Origin: Odontocerum albicorne
Taxonomy: Eukaryota > Arthropoda > Insecta > Trichoptera > Odontoceridae
Direction of reading: 5' to 3'
DNA length: 64,000 nucleotides
Assembly: GCA_949825065.1 (NCBI GenBank)
Contig: OX463859.1
Span: 10,937,606-11,001,605 of the forward strand
Position numbers and translations under genes: made by a program. The notes beneath the pieces were generated by a model. That model was not told where the DNA came from, ran no database searches, and worked only from the letters and a program-made list of their open reading frames with translations. Positions 10,813-21,993 of this stretch are shown here, piece after piece (within the stretch, counting starts at the first letter, position 1; each line of letters opens with the position of its first letter).

Positions 10813-11129
10813 ATGCTAAATAAGAACTAGATCCTATAAATTCTATTTCAGTAAACGCCTCTGTGTATCCAAAGAGATCCAATTTAACAATCAATTTCAA
10901 TATCCTGAGTCGTATCTAATGGTTTAACACAATTTAATGCTAAAATCAGGATGGCTAATTAGCCAATCCCATAACATTATAACTGTACGGTTATTAGCCA
11001 TTAGCTCTCATCAGCCCGTGAGCAATCCGATTCTAGCGTGCAGGTCCGTTCTAAGTTTTAGAGATATTGGGCTGAACAAATATATTCATATAATGCATTA
11101 AGGGTGCAATACAAATGTGATATTAAAAA

Positions 11130-11545
11130 TTGAGGATTGTTTTCATACACTCGTATAGCATTGCATTAATCTTTCACGAGTTCATAGTATTGCATTAATA
11201 TTTCACTCGTATAGTATTGCATTAATATTTCACTCGTATAGTATTGCATTAATCTTTCACGAGTTCATAGTATTGCATTAATATTTCACTCGTATAGTAT
11301 TGCATTAATCTTTCACGAGTTCATAGTACTGCATTAATCTTTCACGAGTTCATAGTATTACATTAATCTTTCACTCGTGTAGTATTGCATTAATCTTTCA
11401 CGAGTTCATAGTATTGCATTAATATTTCACGAGTTCATAATATTGCATTAATCTTTCACTTGTATAGTATTGCATTAATATTTTACGAGTTCATAGCATC
11501 GCATTAATCTTTCACTCGTATAGTGTTGCACTAATCTTTCACTGT
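11130..11545. repeat. 27-29-bp minisatellite, about 14 copies
   Basis: Core ATAGTATTGCATTAATCTTT CAC alternates with two linkers: TCGT (from CACTCGTATAG) and GAGTTCATAG. The two linker types are intermixed rather than blocked. Confidence 0.93.
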
Positions 11546-11567
11546 GTACTATACGACCTGACAAAAT

Positions 11568-11831
11568 TATTGCCATGGCCGCAGTAAGTAACGCACTAGA
11601 CTTCCATGTGGAAGGTCGCAGGTTCGAACCCCGCACTGAGTTACTCCCCTTGAATGACAGGCATTTTTTCCATCTAGTATTCGGGGATACAAGGATATCT
11701 ACGCCGTCGGTCATATCTATGCTTTAAAAAAATATATGGCGGTGTGCTCCGATCGTCTCACTTTGGTTTGCCGTCAGATCCGGTACAACGGTGTGGCCGG
11801 TGAGTTTGCTGGTGTGGTGGTGGTTTGCTGG
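11568..11831 (+). mobile_element. SINE-2 copy, interrupted by an LTR-like insert
   Basis: GTAACGCACTAGACTTCCAT and GTCGCAGGTTCGAACCCCGC form the tRNA-like head. The body matches 10570-10700. It is cut off right after GGTGAGTTTGCTGGTG, where the sibling copy continues with CACAATGGCC, so the following LTR-like repeat entered here. Confidence 0.78.
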
Positions 11832-12217
11832 TGTGCTGGTAAAATAGGTGTACAGCTGCCGCTCAATACTCGGAGATTTCGGTTCAAAAGTAGCAGGGTG
11901 AAGAGATTCCTCTTTAGCAGGTAGAAGTTGGTCGTAAATAAAAACACAGTAGACGTTCCAGAAACTGAAAATATATTTTTGTCATTTTTCGTTATTTACG
12001 TGCAACCCATTGCTTATCGTAAGCCCCTTTATTCGCCCGTGTATGCTGTCATGGTTTACTAGATACTATGTATATCACGCGCTCCTCGCTTGCGTGGGCC
12101 GTCCGACTTTTTATAGTGACTATTGCGAAGGCCACGCATAAGGAACATTTCTTTACAATAGGTACACAACAATCATAAATAAATCACGTATTTTAGGTGA
12201 CACATACGTCCGATACA
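11832..12217 (+). mobile_element. LTR-like dispersed repeat (copy 1)
   Basis: Shares CTCAATACTCGGAGATTT-type sequence, GGGTGAAGAGATTCCTCTT, AAAACACAGTAG, a GCTTATCGTAAGC/GCTCATCGTAAGC segment and GGTGACACATACGTCC with 43392-43886. Starts TGTG and ends ATACA. Interpreted as a solo LTR by analogy with copy 2; no clear duplication seen here. Confidence 0.45.
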
Positions 12218-13770
12218 ATTACAGTGTTTGATAAATTAAAAAATAAACGGATAAAGGATAAGTTAACCTTTGTTAAATGCGGATGCTAACAGAATCAAAT
12301 ATTTTTAATGTGATGTGGTCAGATTGAGTTGTGGGTAACTTAAGAAACAAATATACAGGAAGTTAACAGAGTAAAGGAGATGTAGACAGAAAAAAGGGTA
12401 GGAGGAGATTGTTGGTGAATTTTTAATTAAGGGAAAGTTAAATAGCGAGGGGATATATAGTAAAAGCATGGCAATCCATCCTATGTCATATTAAGGCAGT
12501 GTCATTTTTGGAAATACATCTGGTGGGTTTATCGCTTTAAAGTAATTTATTTCAGTTGACCAACTTTGTTTCAAAAAAAATATCGGTATCTACGACCATG
12601 TCTTAAACTTAGTAAACAAATATAATATTTCAAAAAAGTAACAAAATTGTAAATTACATTGTAAATTATTTGTACAAAATTCATGAACAATATAAGCAAC
12701 GATAAAAGTGAGATATCATCAATTAAAGGAAAACAGACATGTTGGAAAAGGGAGGAATATCGGGGATGAAACACGTTACATTAATGACGTGAAATTGACA
12801 GACTTGTCATTTGTATTTTAGAACGTACTTATGATCTTGTATGTCTGTATTATTGCACCTTGAATGGTCTTGTGGACTCACCTGCGAATCTGGAACGTAT
12901 TGATTTAAGTTTTCTCTCACAGTTTCTTAGAAGACCTTCTTTTTTCAGTGATTTAGAAGTAACATGGGTTTCTATAACCCAGTAGTAAGGAGCACAATAC
13001 AGTAGCTGAATTGGACGTGGAAATATTTAGTTCAACAATGTCAGAGTTTAAGAGGATAGTTGCTGAATTGAGTGAGGATTGAGTTGTTTAATTTTTCCAT
13101 ATATTTTATAAAATAAGTTATACTTTCACTGACCTGTTGACATGATGGAACTGTGCATGATATTTGAACAATAAGGATTTTATTTCTTGGTATTATTTAT
13201 AAATGCTATATTTATTTGTAAAAATCTTGATTGTTTTCCTGTAAATGTTTTTTTAAATACAAATTAAATTAAAATAAAACATACAAATGATGAAGTGAGT
13301 CTTAAATTAGTAAGTATTTATTCATACGCGCTCTGACTTGTTGACTTGTTCAGGCCGGAAACGTTGTGGCCTTACTGGTATGAACAAAATCCTAGGAACG
13401 GCACTGGTCCTGCCCATCGCTTTGATCCAGCCGACATTGGAGTGTAATAAACATATTGGGCACCCCCATGACTGCTTGTCGAACGCCTTTTATGGAATCT
13501 CTAAGTAATGCCAATGTAAGCTGCAATCCATTTAGTGCCTTTAAGTTATTAAAGCTCTATAAAAATGTTGATTGAAATCCGTGCGAAATGTATTTTTTAA
13601 ATAAGAAATGTTAATTGAAATCCGCCCGAAATGTATCATTAAAAATAAGAATCGGTTGAGGTGCAAGGTAAAAAAATATTTACATCTTGTATCTCATGCT
13701 CTTCAAAAAGTGAGATCCGTCACTTCAACGATTTAACATACCAGATGATCGAGACAAAGAGGACAATGAA
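12218..13770. other. Interval with a degraded LINE 3' piece and no gene
   Basis: At about 12700-12800 the minus strand has AAGTGAGATATCATCAATTA AAGG and AACACGTTACATTAATGAC, matching the 3' UTR of the CR1/jockey-like LINE (58800-58890, 38300-38395). A 40-base segment is duplicated at 13562-13605 and 13607-13650. Nothing else recognised. Confidence 0.4.
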
Positions 13771-13779
13771 GTCAAAGTT

Positions 13780-16070
13780 TCCCGATAGGGCCATCTGCGA
13801 TCAGATTTAACAATTCATACCAAATTATGGGTCCGTCGATATAGTAAGTGGTTCCGGAATATAGTTCCATAATACGAACAAGTTTTCGATATAGTTCCAT
13901 AATACTATACAATATCAAATCATTCAAATAATTTAATCCAATCACACTTCTTGAATTGTAACACAATTATATTTATGTAAACTTTATTTGTGCAGCGGTT
14001 CCATATTACGATTTCCAATGATTCATACCAGTTATTTTTTAACACAATGTCTAAAAGTACTCGTATTAAAGAAGGCAGAATCATTCAAATTTTCCTTTCT
14101 CAATGTGTTATACATATTAAGTATAATTGAAGTAAAAAAAAATTGTGTAAGTTTTCACATGCGAAGTAATGTATATAAGTTGAATGAGTTAAACTTAATG
14201 TATAAGTATTTTTTAAACTAAATAAATAAAAATAACAATCTCAACAAACTTCTTGAATTTATACAGAAGTATATTTCAATTGGCACAAGGTGTTCAGCTG
14301 TTAGTACGATATCTAATTTAGTTTGAACATACTTCTTGAATTTCCACAGAAGTATATTTCAATTGACATAATATGTGCAGTAGTTAGTATGATATCTAAT
14401 TTAGTTTAAACATACTTCTTGAATTTCCACAGAAGCAAACTTCAATTGACGTAATATGTGCAGCAGTTTGTACGATATCTAATTTAGTCTCAACATACTT
14501 CTTAAAATTCCACAAAAGTATATTTCAATTGACATAATATATGCAGCAGTAAGTATATCTAATTTAGTCTCAACATACTTCTTATTAGACAGAAGTATAT
14601 TTCAATTTAGATAATGTGTTTAGCAGTTAGTATGATATCTAATTTAGTTTGAACATACTTCTTGAATTTCCACAGAAGTATACTTCAACTGACATAATAT
14701 GTGCAGTATTTAGTATGATATCTAATTTAACATACTTCTTGAATTTCCACAGAAGTATACTTCAATTGACATAATATGCGCAGCAGTTAGTACGATATCT
14801 AATTTAGTCTCAACGTACTTCTTGAAATTCCACAGAAGTATATTTCAATTGACATAATATATGTAGCAGTTAGTATGATATCTAATTTAGTTTGAACACA
14901 TTTCTTGAATTTCCATAGAAGTATACTTCAATTGACGTAATATGTGCAGCAGTTTGTACGATATTTAATTTAGTCTCAATATACTTCTTGAAATTCCACA
15001 GGAGTATATTTCAATTGACATAATATATGTAGCAGTTAGTATACCTAATTTAGTCTCAACATACTTCTTATTCCACAGAAGTATATTTCAATTGACACAA
15101 TGTGTTCAGCAGTTAGTATGGCATTAAATTTAGTGTCAACATACTTCTTGAATTTCGACAGAATCATATTTCAATTGACATAGTATGTACAGCAGTTAGT
15201 ACGATATCTAATTTAGTCTCAACATACTTCTTGAAATTCTACAGAAGTATATTTCAATTGACATAATATATGCAGCAGTAAGTATATCTAATTTAGTCAC
15301 AACGTACTTCTTATTCCACAGAAGTATATTTCAATTGACATAATATGTTCAGCAGTTAGTATATCTAATTTAGTTTGAACATACTTCTTGAATTTCCACA
15401 GAAGTATACTTTAATTGACATAATATGTGCAGCAGTTAGTACGATATCTAATTTAGTCTCAACATACTTCTTAAAATTCCACAGAATCATATTTAAATTG
15501 ACATAACATGTACAGCAATTAGTACGATATCTAATTTATTCTCAACACACTTCTTGAATTTTCATAGAATTATATTTTCATTGACATAATACTCGTAAGT
15601 ACAATAGTTTTATAATACGATATCTAATTTATTCTCAACATACTTCCTGAACTTCCATAGAATTATATCTCCATTGACATTATACATACTCGTATTTACA
15701 GTAGTTCCATAGTACGATATCTAATGTAGTCTCAACATACTTCTTGAATTTCTACAGAATTATAGTTTCATTGACATAATATGTACAGTTGTTCCATAAT
15801 ACGATATCTAATTTAGTCTCAACATACTTGGTGAATCACTACAAAATCATAAATCTGTCGATATTATATGTGAGTGAGCAACTTCACTGTACGATACCAA
15901 ATGATTCATACCAGTTTATCTCATCATATTTGTTGAGTTATCATCGAATTATATCCCCATCGACATAATACGAGTCCGTCCAGCGATTCCATAAAACGAT
16001 ATCTAACAACTCATACCAGTTAATCTCAACATACTTGTTGAATTGCCACCAAATTATATTTCCGTCGACA
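13780..16070. repeat. About 83-bp satellite, about 20 clear copies plus decayed edges
   Basis: Consensus ATACTTCTTGAATTTCCACA / GAAGTATATTTCAATTGACA / TAATATGTGCAGCAGTTAGT / ACGATATCTAATTTAGTCTC / AAC. Clear units run from about 14240 to 15850. Outward from there monomers grow more divergent (13790-14040 and 15850-16070, with GTTCCATAATACGATATC remnants). Some units lack the 5' half (CTTATTCCACAG junctions), giving 70-83-bp length variation. Confidence 0.95.
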
Positions 16071-16239
16071 ATCAAACACACGTCCGACATTAACCAGATA
16101 TCCTAAAAAAGGTGTGAAATGTTGAATAAATGTTATGAAATCGGACATTTCGTGTTCTGGCCAAGAAGTTATTAGTTCCGGAAGCGTTGTTTGAAATCTC
16201 CCATTAGATTTATCGTCTTCAATAAGATATCTCACCTTT

Positions 16240-16530
16240 AATCTTTAAATCTACCGATCTTTTTGATACGTCGACGTTTTGTTGATTTAAAATATTAATA
16301 TGACATTTATGATCAGGGTTTATTCCTTTGATGAATTCACACAGCGGGTCTTTGGTAATATTGCAATGAAATAATATTTCTTAGAGAACGGCTTTATTAA
16401 TGAGAAGATACTGCATTCTGTTTTTGATCATAGTGATGTCAGAATAAGGTGTGGTTAATTAATGAGAAATAATGGAATCAAAAAGGATCGAACTGTATAA
16501 AAATGTGAATATATACATACCATCATAACA
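16240..16530. other. AT-rich interval, no gene recognised
   Basis: No exon or repeat family seen between the satellite and the LINE-C fragment. Confidence 0.35.
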
Positions 16531-16539
16531 TTTCAGTGC

Positions 16540-17225
16540 TTACCCATAATATATACATACCCAGACTTTTATATCTCGACAAACATATTTCACCTCTTTC
16601 TCATCCCTACACTTTCTCATACAACTCCTAAGATTTATCTTACTTCAAAATCATTTTCATTCCTTCAAAATATAATTCACTTGATCCAACCATACTTTCT
16701 TTGGTCTTCCTCTTCCACGCCTTCAAGTCGTATTTGTACTCTATATTGGTTTTCTCTTTTATTCATTCTTTTCACATATCCAAACCATCTCAGAGTGCTC
16801 TTCTTCATCTCTTTCATATCCATATACCTTCTCATACAACTCCTACGATTTCCCTGACTTTCTAAGCTTCCTTGTTTAAAAATATCATTTATTTCATCCA
16901 ACTTGGTCTACCTCTAACCATACCTTCCATTCCCATTTGGAATATATATTTGTTTAGTTGGTATTTCTTTATTTATTCATTATATATGACCAAACCATCT
17001 TCCAATGCTTTTCTTCATCTTACTCAATACACCAGCCTTAAGTTTACATTGATCCCAAATAATTTCATTCCATATGTTGTCATACATTGTCACCTCATGT
17101 ATTATTCTTCTCGGTGCACGAATGACTACAACATTTATTTGTCTTCTTTCAGTATTTTTCCACGTTCACGTTTCATTCCCAGACATCAAAGTTGATACTA
17201 AAATACCATTGTGGATTATCATTTA
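16540..17225 (-). pseudogene. LINE-C (RTE-like) C-terminal fragments, partly duplicated
   Basis: Minus-strand frames give NDIFKQGSLESQGNRRSCMR RYMDMKEMKKSTLRWFGYVK RMNKRENQYRVQIRLEGVEE and further upstream RWFGHI-like pieces. The N-D-x-x-x-Q / RWFG / RMN series occurs twice (16550-16900 and 16870-17225), so the copy is internally duplicated. Many stops; decayed. Confidence 0.65.
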
Positions 17226-17234
17226 TTTTCGAGA

Positions 17235-17832
17235 GTTTCGAAATGTACTCGCATCTCTTAAAATCAATTTTTATACCTCACCAATATGAATTCATTTAAA
17301 CTGGACCATCTTCTGAAAGTTCATAATCTATTTTTGAAAGTTTCGAAATACACTCGCATCTTCTCAAAATCCATTTTCAAACTCCAACAATGTGAATTCA
17401 TATAATCTGGACCATCTTTAGATCATCATCTCTTTTCAACAGTTTCGAAATACACTCGCATCTTCTCAAAATCCAGTTTCATGCTCCAACAATGTGAATT
17501 CATATAAACTGGACCATCTTTAGATCATCATCTCTTTTCAACAGTTTCGAAATACACTCGCATCTTCTCAAAATCCAGTTTCATGCTCCAACAATGTGAA
17601 TTCATATAAACTGGACCATCTTTAGATCATCACCTCTTTTCAAAAGTTTCAAAATACACTCGCATCATCTCAAAATCCATTTTCATGCTCCAACAATGTG
17701 AATTCATATAAACTGGACCATCTTTAGATCATCATCTCTTTTCAAAAGTTTCAAAATACACTCGCATCATCTTAAAATCCATTTTCATGCTCCAACAATG
17801 TGAATTCATATAAACTGGACCATCCTCAGATT
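17235..17832. repeat. 102-bp minisatellite, about 6 copies
   Basis: Unit TTTCGAAATACACTCGCATC / TTCTCAAAATCCAGTTTCAT / GCTCCAACAATGTGAATTCA / TATAAACTGGACCATCTTTA / GATCATCATCTCTTTTCAAC / AG. It begins inside the upstream part of the LINE-C fragment, so one LINE segment may have seeded the array. Confidence 0.93.
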
Positions 17833-17834
17833 GT

Positions 17835-18755
17835 TAGTTAAACCCGATCATAATTTTTCAACCGAATGATTAACTTCTTTCAAAGGTTAGCAGCGATGTT
17901 TTCGTACTGGTATATTAATTAATGTCTAATTCGCTAATTAACAGGTAGACACAACAGACCGTGTGCAAAAGGTAAAAGGTGTTCAAAAGGCGTTATATTT
18001 TTCAAAATTGCCCATAAAAATATGACTACATCCCATAATACACGGATCAATTTGTTTATTTGCCCCTCTCGCCATCCTTTTTCCTGTCAAAATATGATGA
18101 TGATAAAAAAGAGACGTTAAATCCTCGATTCTGTTATTCATACCCCGAGGGAACAAGGACCGTATCAAATCTCTTTGTGCCAAAACTCGCATTAATGCAT
18201 TTTACTGGATCTCAAACCAAAAAATTATGTTTATAAATTGGCACTTTATAAGTCAAAAGTTTATCGTAAAATAAATGTGTTAGGAATTTTTGAAGATTTT
18301 TTTACAAAGTGTCTCAAGATTATTTGAATATTTAGTATATTTAATGCAATTTTGTATCATTAGTTGATTCATACCAGTCGATTCACTCATTTTTGTAGTA
18401 TGTTGCAATTTTGTGCAGAAAATGCAATTTTAAATTGAGTAATAGTGCGTTTCGAATCTTGATTACTTTACTTTATCTAGACAAGGTCAATGCTTCACAT
18501 TCTCACGCTCTTTCAATCCAATTACACCATCATCTAGAAAATACGAAATTTAAAAGAACAAGGTTGTTCATATATGCTATTGGTTGTCTCGAATTGTCCA
18601 TTCCGGAAATGATTACCTATAAGAATAACATGGGCGTGATATGAGCAATATCTCACAATCAAGAGTATTTGTCAGTCATCCTGTTAAATAACACCTCTCC
18701 ATGTACTAATTTGTTACGTGCAAGCTATTGCACATCAGCAAATACACATTATTGA
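17835..18755. other. Interval with no recognised gene
   Basis: Unclassified; contains AATTAATG/ATTAATTA motifs near 17920-17945 and no convincing exon on either strand. Confidence 0.35.
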
Positions 18756-18764
18756 CAAATCAAG

Positions 18765-19010
18765 CCTTCTTCTTCTTCCTAGTGTCATGTCGGGTCCCCT
18801 AACGTTGAATATCACTTGAGAGAAGGCATCTTTGTCCTCGGCAGTCCGAAAAAGATCCCCAACGCTCCTTATACCAGTCCAATCACGTATATTGCGGAGC
18901 CAGGAGATTTGCCTCCTGCCAACACCTCTTCGACCCTCTATTTTGCCTTGGATGATCAGGTGCAGTAATTTGTATTTTGCTCCTCTAAGTACATGCGCCA
19001 AATAGGACAC
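18765..19010 (-). pseudogene. LINE-B (RTE-like) 3' fragment with near-perfect target duplication
   Basis: Minus-strand translation SYLAHVLRGAKYKLLHLIIQ GKIEGRRGVGRRQISWLRNI RDWTGIRSVGDLFRTAEDKD is the RTE-like post-RT tail, ending in a GAAGAAGAAG run. Flanks CAAATCAAG (18756-18764) and CAAATCATG (19011-19019) differ at one base and look like the target duplication. Confidence 0.8.
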
Positions 19011-19164
19011 CAAATCATGCCTAGAATTCAGATTAGCGAGGATCTGAAAGATCTGAGACGATTGGGAGGTTCAAACAACTCCAGCATTTCTATGTTAAAT
19101 AATTACACAGCATTATTTTTTTATAGATAACAAGAGGTCTAAAATTAAAATTAATTCGTAAGTA

Positions 19165-19262
19165 ATCGGTCAGAAATCGACTCTGAGATGCCCGGTTGCC
19201 TAGCATGAATGAATGCTAACCGTTAGGTCATAGCGCTAAGCAATACAGTAGTGACAATATAA
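19165..19262 (-). mobile_element. SINE-3 head fragment
   Basis: The minus strand reads ATGACCTAACGGTTAGCATT then CATGCTAGGCAACCGGGCAT, a tRNA-like head resembling 28480-28560 (-) and 28108-28160 (+). The B box is decayed. Confidence 0.45.
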
Positions 19263-19289
19263 ACCTATACATACATAAAAATAATAAAC

Positions 19290-19830
19290 GACAATTTGTA
19301 TAGCGCCGATACAGAGCAGGCTCTCCTCAAGGGTGCTCTAATTTGGGATTCGAACCCACTTTTATTGAGATATGAAAATGATTACAAAATAAATATATAA
19401 TTTTTTTATAAGGATAGGAAGGTTTGACTGCTCCAATAAATTAGTTACCTCCCCGCATCTGCATATGTTTTGAGGAACATATTTGGTAGAGAAACCGCAG
19501 AAAACTTACCAAATGGAGATTATCTATAAAGAAAATTTTATAGGTCCTATGAAGTGGACATCACTTAGCACTGGCGTATACCCTGTCTTTTATAGGAGTT
19601 CACGACCATTATTTCAGAAGAAGATGATGTTCCGATATGTGATAGGAACACATTTGGCTCTAAGTGTATCACATACAATCATAAACAATAATAACACTTT
19701 CTAAAAAAGCTACCTTCAAGTGATTACCAAAGCTGCACACGTCAGCTACATTTCTCACACTATAGTAGACCGTTTCATGGCACAGTACCATAATACTTAT
19801 ACTAGCATCCTCTTTTGGACGAGTTAGGGT
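19290..19830 (-). mobile_element. RepB, longest copy
   Basis: Starts at ATAATAAACGACAATTTGTA and runs through AGCAGGCTCTCCTCAAGGGT, GGGATTCGAACCCAC (B-box-like on the minus strand), GGATAGGAAGG, CCTCCCCGCATCTGCATATG, CCGCAGAAAACTTACCAAAT and ACACATTTGGCTCTAAG to CTTTTGGACGAGTT. Used as the local reference for the family. No protein coding. Confidence 0.7.
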
Positions 19831-20229
19831 TTGTCCATAAGAAAATTTGTCTGTTTTTGAAGGCGTTAACTCTCAGTTGACCTTTCCTTTTTATGTGGTC
19901 TTCCAGGAAAGGCTTACGTGCAGAAAAAATGACCCACCCTTTTTCGAAGATATTATAAGGATAGACGATCTTTCCTCAGTTTCTTTCAACATTCTAACTT
20001 ATTTCAAAGAATAAAATCATGTATCTCTATGCCATTTAATGACTATTACATATTTTTTTATTATTTAAGGTCATTAAATGGGATGAATTCACATATTGTT
20101 GAGATCAGGAGAGTTTTTCTCCAGCACTTCTTCAATAACATATAAGATCTTTATTAGGAGACTGGTAACATTTTATCTTAAGTGATTTATTTTTGTAATT
20201 TGGACTTCAGATGTCATTAGTTGTCAAAC

Positions 20230-20664
20230 AAATGTCAAATGGTAATGTATGCGGATCGCTGTACGGTGATGAAATGGAAAGGTTAGCTGAGAATGAAGAT
20301 GAATTATACAGTTTCATGAGGAAGTTGTATGAGAGATGCAAAAAAAAAAGATCTGAAAATGAATGTGGCGAGCCCTAAGTCACAGAGATACACAAGTGTG
20401 AAAGGAAAAGAAAATACGATTAATGAAAGATTAGAGATAATTAAGGTTTTCTGCTATTAGGATATCAGAAGATGGAAGATGTATATCGAACGATGTGTAA
20501 CGATGGGAAATAGTCGATGGAGCTCTAAAACATATATATTTGAACCGAGCAGTATCAACATCTGCAAAAGTAATAGTTCACAACAGCTTTTTTTAAACCA
20601 CAACCTACTCTAATAAGTGGAAGTGAAACGTGGAAAGAGCTGAAATTTGGCGAATAAATGCTTT
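20230..20664 (+). pseudogene. LINE-C reverse transcriptase fragment
   Basis: Reads SLYGDEMERLAENEDELYSF then MRKLYERC, clearly the RT motif C region (normally YADD followed by LAENEDDL) with the catalytic YADD degraded to YGDE. Further frames are broken. Continues on the far side of a SINE-2 insertion at 20827. Confidence 0.7.
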
Positions 20665-20826
20665 TTTTTAAAGAATAAATATGACCAAAGTCATAGATAT
20701 CCTTAATATCCTCGAACACTAGGCGGAAAAAGTGCCCGTGTCGTTCGAGGGGAGTAGCACGGCGCGGGGTTCGAACCGACGACCATCCGCACAGAAGTCC
20801 AGCGCGTTACCGCGCGGCCATGCATT
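20665..20826 (-). mobile_element. SINE-2 copy inserted in LINE-C
   Basis: Minus strand: TGGCCGCGCGGTAACGCGCT GG, GTCGTCGGTTCGAACCCCGC, GCTACTCCCCTCGAACGACA and AAGGATATCTATGACTTTGG. The A and B boxes are the best preserved of the SINE-2 heads here. It lacks the distal GTGTGGCCGG part. Confidence 0.78.
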
Positions 20827-21250
20827 TCGATTAGAAATGAATGTGAACTTAAGGCTGGAGTAAGATGAAAAGAGCATTCTGAGGTGGTGTGTGCTTGCAG
20901 AATGAATGAACGAAGATCAATCAAAATCAATATAAAGTACAAATTAGACTCTGAGATGGTTTGGACGCACATAACAAATTAATAAAGAAAAACCAACTAA
21001 ACGAATATAAAGTCTAAATGTGAATGGAAGACCTGGCTAAGAAGAGATCAAGTTAGATCAACAGAATTATATTTTGAATGAAGGAAAAGTATAAAGTTAT
21101 GGGAATTGTAGTAGTTGTATGAAAAAGTGCATGAATGTGAAAGAGGCGAAGGATGTACGTCGAAATAGGAAAACTTGATGCTATGTCCTTTCTGCTTACC
21201 TTGACAGGGAAATGGCGTGATGGTATGTACAAGTATGTATGTGTATGTCT
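20827..21250 (+). pseudogene. LINE-C C-terminal part and 3' end
   Basis: Contains ATTCTGAGGTGGTGTGTGCT, CTGAGATGGTTTGGACGCAC (RWFGR/H) and the family 3' end GAAATAGGAAAACTTGATGC...GGGAAATGGCGTGATGGTAT followed by GTATGTATGT-type repeats. Same end at 49912-49990. Confidence 0.6.
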
Positions 21251-21309
21251 TGTATTGTTGATGATATTTGATTCATTGTATTTGATTTTATTTTTAATTA
21301 CCATGTTGT

Positions 21310-21520
21310 TGCACCAAGAATCTCGCCACTCGCTGAGGTTGTCTCCTCACTCCCTTCACCCACAGTCACCAATCCGAATGTTTACCGTTAGAAGCGTGTA
21401 TGTCGGTACCTGTTCGAACAGAATTAAGTATTGTTTGTGCTCCCTTGATGATGAGGTAAAATCCTTAAAATCGGTAAGGTTCTACCGTTATAAAAAGTGT
21501 TTGATAAAAACAATTTACAA
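21310..21520 (+). mobile_element. PLE 3' end (PLE-3)
   Basis: Matches PLE-1 from CACTCCCTTCACCCACAGTC through GGTACCTGTTCGAACAGAAT, TTTGTGCTCCCTTGATGATG, a decayed CGGTAAGGTTCTACCG stem and AAAAAGTGTTTGATAAAA. Coding part decayed. Confidence 0.75.
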
Positions 21521-21614
21521 CATTTATGTTATTAAAGAATACATCCGACATTTTCCATTTTCATGTTTTGATCAAAAGTTAAAAATATATTAAGATTACG
21601 TTTTTATTGATATT

Positions 21615-21750
21615 TATTGACAATTTTTATATAGCGTCGTTTAGAGAGCAAACTTTCCTCAAGGGCACTCTGACTCGGGAATCGAACCCATGTATTATCT
21701 TAAAAAAATAATATCTGACAGTTATAGCAGCGTCCTAGCGAATCATGTAT
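21615..21750 (-). repeat. RepB head fragment joined to SINE-1
   Basis: GACAATTTTTATATAGCGTC, CTTTCCTCAAGGGCACTCTG, CGGGAATCGAACCCATG, then a TAGCAGCGTCCTAGCGAATC linker also seen at 3180-3205. Confidence 0.68.
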
Positions 21751-21751
21751 A

Positions 21752-21948
21752 ACCATCTTTTGGATATAGTACAAACTCGTAGGATTATTACCATGTGGCA
21801 ATCTCATTTAACCAACAAGAAATAAATTTATGAGGCATGAAATGAAAATCAGTCTGCCAAAATATTTTTTTAAAACTGAGTTCCAGCGGGAATCGAACTC
21901 AGATCAGAAGACAGACGTCTTGCCAACTAGGCCACGGAGATCAAATAT
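21752..21948 (-). mobile_element. SINE-1 copy
   Basis: Minus strand head GATCTCCGTGGCCTAGTTGG CAAGACGTCTGTC, B box GAGTTCGATTCCCGCTGGAA, body CTGATTTTCATTTCATGCCT, tail ACATGGTAATAATCCTACGA. Part of the same RepB-SINE composite as 3095-3388. Confidence 0.8.
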
Positions 21949-21993
21949 AAGTCATTATGGAAGAAATGTACAATAGTTCAAATAATTTATTAT

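Noticed and set aside
11590..11650. Genuine tRNA gene
   Set aside because: A and B boxes are present but the acceptor and anticodon stems do not pair, and the same head recurs with a shared SINE body.
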